From the NCBI RefSeq assembly GCF_015667585.1, contig NZ_JADPEG010000008.1:1-64000 (forward strand): DNA of 64,000 bases, given 5' to 3'. This DNA is from Clostridium sp. D33t1_170424_F3. Lineage in GTDB: Bacteria > Bacillota > Clostridia > Oscillospirales > Acutalibacteraceae. The notes beneath the pieces were generated by a model. That model ran no database searches and was not told the origin of the DNA. It saw only the letters and a list, made by a program, of their open reading frames with translations. A program made the position numbers and the translations under genes. Shown here one piece after another: positions 58,568-64,000 of this stretch (position 1 is its first letter; the number at the start of each line of letters is the position of its first letter).

Positions 58568-59923
58568 TTAAAGGGAGGTCGGAACAATCGGGGGCTGCGG
58601 CGGCTCCTGTGAATCATCGGACGGGCTGCCGGGTTCCGTTTTTTCCAATTGAATCCGGGGCTGTTCCGCGTACGGTTCCGGCTTCTCCAATTGGACGCCC
58701 GGCGCTTCCGCTTTTTCCAGATTGACAACCGGCCTCTCCGGAGCGGGGGCAGCCGGAGGCTGTACCGGCGCGCCGTATGGCGGCATGTTTTGATTTACAG
58801 GCGGAACATACGGGGAAACCGGCGGCGTATACGGCGCGGTTGGCGGCGCATACGGGTTCGCCGGGGTATACGGCACATAGGTGGTCTGCGGCGGCGTGTA
58901 GACCGGCGCGGACTGCGGATTGAAGGGTGAGAACGGCGTAACCGGCGGCACGCCGCCCGCCAGGTTCAACTCCGCGGGATCAATAAAGCCGTTTTGAATG
59001 GCGCGGTCGCGCAGGAAAATATACAGCTCCGCGACGCTCGCCTCATAGTACGGATTGACGAACAGGCCGCCCAGGCCGAAGCACAGGGAGCCCAGCAAGT
59101 ACCAGCCGATAAAGGACAGGTCCAGCGTAAAGATGGCGCCCTTTTCCCCGCTGGTCAGCAGGGAGCTGATCTGCCGCGCGCGGGAACCCGTCAGCGTCGG
59201 GTTATCCGCCAGCAGATATTTGACGAAATAGTATTGGTAAACCTTGATCACATACGGAATGACCAGGAACAGGCTCGCAAAGATCAGAAGCGACATCGCA
59301 TATGCGCCGCCGAGGATGGCAAACAGGCTGAAAATCATGATGGCCATCATGATATACAGCCACATATCCACCAGCAGCGTCGTGGTGCACAGCGCGCCTA
59401 CCGTGCTGAGGTAACCCGATTTGAACGCGCCGAACAGGTGCTCAAATTTGGTATCCCCAAACCGGTTGTGGATAAAGAACCGGCATTTCCCCATCGCGAT
59501 GGGGTTGCCGACAAAGAATTGGAAGGCGAGCGCCAACCCAAATACAATCAGCAGGACGACGCCGATCACAGACAGGACCGCCATTCCGCCGTAGCCGAGA
59601 TCGTCCCAGAAGTTATAGGAAGAAAACGGGCCGTCGCCGTAATAGTCGTACCGCCCGTTAAAATCATGAAAATCGTCGTAGTACCCGTAGTCGTCCCAGT
59701 TGTCGTAATAATCATAGTGTTCACTGTAGCCGCTGTACGGGTCGAGCTGGTCTTCAATATTGGAAAATGCGCGCTCCGCACCGCCCATGTTCCAGATGTT
59801 CATGCGCCCCAGGCCGGACGTCCCCGCGAGAATACAGGCGATCAGCGCCACCGCAAAGCAGAGCCAGTAACGGCCCTTCAAAGCCGTTTTCGCATTTGAT
59901 TTTATAATCCTTCTATCCCACAT
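58568..59923 (-). CDS. DUF975 family membrane protein with long Pro-rich tail
   Basis: 451 residues. The same membrane core as its neighbour (IKSNAKTALKGRYWLCFAVA; LDLSFIGWYLLG) plus two additions. A Tyr/Asp-rich insertion lies between the first two helices (about 45-95; repeated DYYDN/YGYYDD patterns). A C-terminal tail of about 130 residues is full of PYxPP repeats and three copies of a LEKxE motif. The tail should be cytoplasmic and flexible. ATG 59923 after AGAGAGGAAA. Function unknown. Confidence 0.92.
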   Translation of the reverse strand: MWDRRIIKSNAKTALKGRYWLCFAVALIACILAGTSGLGRMNIWNMGGAERAFSNIEDQLDPYSGYSEHYDYYDNWDDYGYYDDFHDFNGRYDYYGDGPFSSYNFWDDLGYGGMAVLSVIGVVLLIVFGLALAFQFFVGNPIAMGKCRFFIHNRFGDTKFEHLFGAFKSGYLSTVGALCTTTLLVDMWLYIMMAIMIFSLFAILGGAYAMSLLIFASLFLVIPYVIKVYQYYFVKYLLADNPTLTGSRARQISSLLTSGEKGAIFTLDLSFIGWYLLGSLCFGLGGLFVNPYYEASVAELYIFLRDRAIQNGFIDPAELNLAGGVPPVTPFSPFNPQSAPVYTPPQTTYVPYTPANPYAPPTAPYTPPVSPYVPPVNQNMPPYGAPVQPPAAPAPERPVVNLEKAEAPGVQLEKPEPYAEQPRIQLEKTEPGSPSDDSQEPPQPPIVPTSL

Positions 59924-60202
59924 AGGATGTTTCCTCTCTTTCAAGCAAATTTCTGTGACTTTATCCAACAAGTTGATACTCATTATAAACTTTTTTGCGA
60001 ATATCTGCAAGGGAATTTGCACAAGAACCGTTTCCATTGTATGGGTTTCCATGCAATATTAGAAGGGAGCCCTGGGTGGAATGGATTTTTTATTTCTTCA
60101 ATCTGCGATATAGTCGTTATATCGAACATAGACAATCGCCTGAAGGGGAAGTAAACTGTTCTTCAGATAACGGATTATTTATGGCAGAAAGGAGAATTCC
60201 CA

Positions 60203-60379
60203 TTGGAAGCACCACAGCAGGAAAACATTTGCCAGGACTGCAAATACTACATACAGCATTATACCAAATGCGGGAAGGGCTATATGGAGACGTATTGCGG
60301 GCATTGCCGGTATCCCCGCCTGAAAACCCGAAAGCCGGATACAGAGGCCTGCCGGCATTTTCGGAAAAAACAGGGCTGA
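60203..60379 (+). CDS. Small Cys-rich (zinc-ribbon-like) protein with TTG start
   Basis: 58 residues from TTG; AAGGAG lies 8 bases upstream. It has ICQDCKYY, KCGKGY, YCGHCRYPRLK and ACRHF, giving six cysteines arranged like a small zinc-binding protein. The basic residues (RLKTRKPD) point to a nucleic-acid or protein contact. I recall no named family, though similar short Cys-rich proteins occur in Clostridia. The regular Cys spacing and good ribosome-binding site support a real gene. Confidence 0.7.
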   Translation: MEAPQQENICQDCKYYIQHYTKCGKGYMETYCGHCRYPRLKTRKPDTEACRHFRKKQG

Positions 60380-60400
60380 GTTTTCATGGACCGATAAAAA

Positions 60401-60432
60401 GCAGGGGTTTCCGTTTACACAGAAACCCCTGC
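60401..60432 (-). terminator. Terminator for the minus-strand gene ending at 60466
   Basis: 10-bp arms (GCAGGGGTTT/AAACCCCTGC), followed on the minus strand by TTTTTATC. Confidence 0.82.
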
Positions 60433-60465
60433 AAAAATAAACCTGTTTTATACGCCGCCTGTCCC

Positions 60466-61137
60466 TCACTCCGCATATTTCCGCAAACATTGCACTACAT
60501 ACGTTTCCGCCTCGTCCAATGTGCAGTCGGGATGCAGCGCATATGCCCCCTGCTGGAATAAAACTTTACCATCGCTCTCCAGAAAGATTCCATAACGGCC
60601 TGTGAATTCATATTCCGCCAGGTCTGACAGGTACAGCTTTTCGCCGTTGACTTGCATCTGGAATTCATCCGTTATCTGATATGGAATCCAGATGCCCTCT
60701 GTACCGGTTCTGATTTGGCTGATGATTGACGTATCCCCTTCTAAGTCGTTACGCACAATTGGAAAAGGAACCAACACCTGGACAAGATCGCCTTCTTTTA
60801 TCTCGCCCGCAAATACCTTTTCTGCTTTGATCGCAGCCAAGGCCATATATTTGCCGTACGTCCCGCCTTCCGTTGTCAGGGAAATATTCTGAACAGAAAC
60901 CACCTTTCCCCGAAATGCAGGCGCATGATAGCGCTGAAATGCCTCCTGTTCAGTCAACTGCGCCGAGTCAAAAAGTGCGTACGGCGCAGTTCTCCAGTAA
61001 TCCTTTACATAGCGCGCGGTTATCTTAGATGAAGATTTCTGCAATGGAATGATATTTCTAACAGCCAAATGTGATGATAACCCTATGGAGCCAAGTCCTA
61101 TAAGAAAATAAATTAAAACAATATGCTTTTTTTTCAT
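60466..61137 (-). CDS. Secreted or membrane-anchored protein paired with metzincin protease (paralogue C)
   Basis: 223 residues with an N-terminal hydrophobic helix (about 5-25) and no lipobox. The core IKAEKVFAGEIKEGDLVQV and a later YGIFLESDGKVLF resemble the two lipoproteins at 56-57.5 kb, though divergence is large. It starts 22 bases after the stop of the intact protease, the same protease-first order as at the other locus. This repeated gene pairing is the main support for a functional link. Confidence 0.75.
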   Translation of the reverse strand: MKKKHIVLIYFLIGLGSIGLSSHLAVRNIIPLQKSSSKITARYVKDYWRTAPYALFDSAQLTEQEAFQRYHAPAFRGKVVSVQNISLTTEGGTYGKYMALAAIKAEKVFAGEIKEGDLVQVLVPFPIVRNDLEGDTSIISQIRTGTEGIWIPYQITDEFQMQVNGEKLYLSDLAEYEFTGRYGIFLESDGKVLFQQGAYALHPDCTLDEAETYVVQCLRKYAE

Positions 61138-61159
61138 TTCTTAGATACCCTGCAAATTA

Positions 61160-62821
61160 TTATATGTGAGTATATAGATAATTCAAAGCGTATTTATCAT
61201 GGGCAGTTATATACGTTTTTCTATTACTTGCAAATGAGTCAGATACCATTACCGATTGATCTAAGCACTCAGACTCTCCTAACCCTAATGCATGTCCCAT
61301 TTCATGGGTAAACGTAGATCTCCGTTGTTCAGCTGTATGTTCTTCCCAACCATATGGATTAAAAGTGTTTAACGCTATCTCTACTGTTCTTGAAACAAAG
61401 TATCGTCCCCCTTCCCCTAATGAAGTTCCTGCACTAGCCCCAAGATCTTCGTGTGTTACACGGGCTATCATTTTTATATCTGCATCTGGTTCTTCTGTAT
61501 TCGTTATCATTGCAGTAATTTTAATTTTACGTCCACTTATAGTAACGTCATTCCATTTTTGTAACGCTGCTATAATCTCGTAATCCTTTACTCCAAATTG
61601 ACCAGCGTATTGTAAAGCTGAAGGGCAAATAGCTACTGTTAAATCTGCAAGCTTATCAACAGACCATATTTTTCCATTAAACTCTAATGCGTATTCAACT
61701 TGGTACGTACTCGACCTTTTTGTATTATTGCTTTTATCGTAATCATCATTATAACTGGCAATCAAATTAAAATATGCATTACTCGTTTTTAAACCGACTG
61801 TTATATCTATAACAATCTCCAAACTATAATTTGGCTCTAAACTAGTCGTATATACAGCAATTGTATTCCCAAATTTATCAGATGTTACTACCGTATATTC
61901 TTGGACCCCCGCTCTTCCGAGATTATCAATTCTACCAAAAAATTGCTTTGTCTCTAATGCATGAAAACTTCTTGTCCCATCTTTAATATCAAAATAGGAT
62001 GGATATAGGTCTGCATAATCCTTCCAATTCCGTGTTATTGAACCCACATTATTAACATAATTACTTTCTTGCATAGGTGGAATATTTCCTTGGTGTTCAT
62101 TTAAAACAAATTTTATTGTATGTTTTCCCTCTGACCAATGAAATGGCATTTCCCACTCATAATAATATCCGGGCTCTAATGGATCAAGTTGCATATTCAA
62201 ATCGGCAGAAATTTTTATATCATTCACATACATGTCTAAATAGATAAAATTAGCAACCGCAGTCCCTATATTCTCAATTTTAAAATATATTTGTGTATCC
62301 TTATGCGTTGGGAATGGGTATTTTTCATACGGTGCTGTTATAGAGTAATCGCTAATACATATATCTGGAAGCCCTGCTGAAGATGCTAACGGCATAGGAG
62401 AATCATAATCCTCCAAAGGCAATTTTGTATATGTTGCCTCTTCAAAAAAATCTTGACATAAACTGTACATCTCGTCTACGCTTAATTCATCTGCTTCTAA
62501 ACAAAAGCGCGATAATCCAGAATCATCCTCATTGTCCTCTATTGGTACCTTAGCAATTTTAATACTTTCAACTGTACAATCCGGACTATCTTTAATTGTA
62601 AGATTAGAATCCATTTGTAAGACAGTTCCACATTCATTTTTTTCATAAATTAATTCAAATTCATCTCTGTTATCCTCTAAATCTAAACTATGCTGTGCGC
62701 TGTCTGGTCTATTGGTATCAATCAGATCATCAGAAGTATCAGCTGCATAGGCAGGAATTGAAATGAACATTACTGCACACGCTAATACAATAGCAGTCCA
62801 TGTATATTTAAACTTTTTCAT
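61160..62821 (-). CDS. Secreted CARDB-metzincin metalloprotease
   Basis: 553 residues. Signal peptide (1-26), acidic propeptide-like region (to about 145), CARDB-like domain (about 150-260), a second beta domain, and a C-terminal matrixin-like catalytic domain (about 400-553). The zinc site is THEMGHALGLGE with His506, Glu507 and His510; the usual third ligand (His/Asp) position is Glu516. The Met-turn may be SVMVS. AT-rich codon use contrasts with the GC-rich flanks. ATG follows GAGGAGG. Co-transcribed with the putative partner gene 22 bases downstream. Confidence 0.85.
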   Translation of the reverse strand: MKKFKYTWTAIVLACAVMFISIPAYAADTSDDLIDTNRPDSAQHSLDLEDNRDEFELIYEKNECGTVLQMDSNLTIKDSPDCTVESIKIAKVPIEDNEDDSGLSRFCLEADELSVDEMYSLCQDFFEEATYTKLPLEDYDSPMPLASSAGLPDICISDYSITAPYEKYPFPTHKDTQIYFKIENIGTAVANFIYLDMYVNDIKISADLNMQLDPLEPGYYYEWEMPFHWSEGKHTIKFVLNEHQGNIPPMQESNYVNNVGSITRNWKDYADLYPSYFDIKDGTRSFHALETKQFFGRIDNLGRAGVQEYTVVTSDKFGNTIAVYTTSLEPNYSLEIVIDITVGLKTSNAYFNLIASYNDDYDKSNNTKRSSTYQVEYALEFNGKIWSVDKLADLTVAICPSALQYAGQFGVKDYEIIAALQKWNDVTISGRKIKITAMITNTEEPDADIKMIARVTHEDLGASAGTSLGEGGRYFVSRTVEIALNTFNPYGWEEHTAEQRRSTFTHEMGHALGLGESECLDQSVMVSDSFASNRKTYITAHDKYALNYLYTHI

Positions 62822-63176
62822 ATTTTCCTCCTCGTTCGTAAAAATCGTATTGGCTAATTTAAATGAACTTTCCTACCTAAACTGCATTGGAATCACCTCT
62901 TACATATTAAAATTCAACATAATTACTTCTGAGCATAGATCTCTAATATTCATCAAAATAATAATACATTATATTTTTTCTCTAGTCAACATAAATCTAA
63001 GCTATTTGACTATAATTATTTTAATAAATTAGTTTTATTTATCTAAATTATTGCAGTGTTTTAATAAAGCTATCACAGCAAGCAGAAAACTTTTACTTCC
63101 AATATTACCGTTACAACCAAATGCTTAAAACTGCGCTCATACTCTGTGACAATTAAACCTCACCTAAAACACATAA
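62822..63176. other. AT-rich intergenic region
   Basis: About 355 bases upstream of the metzincin gene, very AT-rich. It should hold that gene's promoter. No gene or RNA seen. Confidence 0.45.
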
Positions 63177-63210
63177 AAAGCCCTTCACCGCATTTGCGGT
63201 GAAGGGCTTT
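63177..63210 (-). terminator. Terminator after ilvC
   Basis: 15-bp perfect arms (AAAGCCCTTCACCGC) with a 4-nt loop, followed on the minus strand by TTTATG after the arm's own Ts. It lies 20 bases past the ilvC stop. Confidence 0.9.
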
Positions 63211-63229
63211 CACTCTATCGCTATGTAAC

Positions 63230-64000
<771 letters not shown>

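Overview
The window looks like a chromosomal segment of a low-oxygen gut Firmicute of the class Clostridia, most likely an Oscillospiraceae/Ruminococcaceae-type organism. This is inferred from strong AGGAGG ribosome-binding sites, a generally GC-rich sequence with a few AT-rich islands, Feo iron uptake with a DUF3793/flavodoxin operon, DUF975 proteins, and very large secreted glycan hydrolases carrying FIVAR, CBM32, dockerin and cohesin-like modules of the kind known from mucin-degrading clostridia. The species cannot be named from the sequence.

Layout. (1) 1-28.4 kb and 48.5-54.1 kb: five giant secreted enzymes on the minus strand. They are an SGNH esterase plus GH43 protein (its C-terminus lies left of the window), a 3167-residue GH31 plus (alpha/alpha)6-barrel protein, a GH2 beta-galactosidase with a C-terminal dockerin, a GH2 enzyme with CBM32s and a cohesin-like module, and a GH89 alpha-N-acetylglucosaminidase. 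Three of them end in the same roughly 90-residue domain with an invariant Cys pair, which I do not recognise. A plus-strand EAL-domain c-di-GMP phosphodiesterase sits among them. A decayed CRISPR array without cas genes and a duplicated scrap of the shared C-terminal domain lie at 5.2-5.7 kb.

(2) 28.9-33.8 kb: an iron regulon (DUF3793, flavodoxin, feoA, feoA, feoB, FeoB-associated Cys-rich protein, DtxR-type regulator). TTAGC-N4-GCTAA palindromes precede each transcription unit, some of them placed on recognisable promoters. (3) 34-48 kb: housekeeping and accessory genes. These include a TfoX-C/SDR/MmcQ cluster, a convergent macrodomain gene, DegV, a TetR-controlled membrane module, HxlR/PNPOx, a PadR/HAAS/DUF4097 envelope module, and a fluoride riboswitch in front of a cation:proton antiporter, followed by a MATE exporter.

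(4) 54.5-62.8 kb: two loci that pair a secreted CARDB-metzincin protease with small secreted or lipid-anchored proteins sharing a common core. One protease is interrupted by a frameshift at an A6 tract. Between them lie two DUF975 membrane proteins and a 58-residue Cys-rich protein that starts with TTG. The window ends inside ilvC.

Taken together, the large enzymes could strip galactose, alpha-GlcNAc and other sugars from host or plant glycans at the cell surface. The dockerin and cohesin-like modules on neighbouring enzymes suggest they assemble with each other. The protease/small-protein pairs may be enzyme-inhibitor systems. Both of these ideas are inference.
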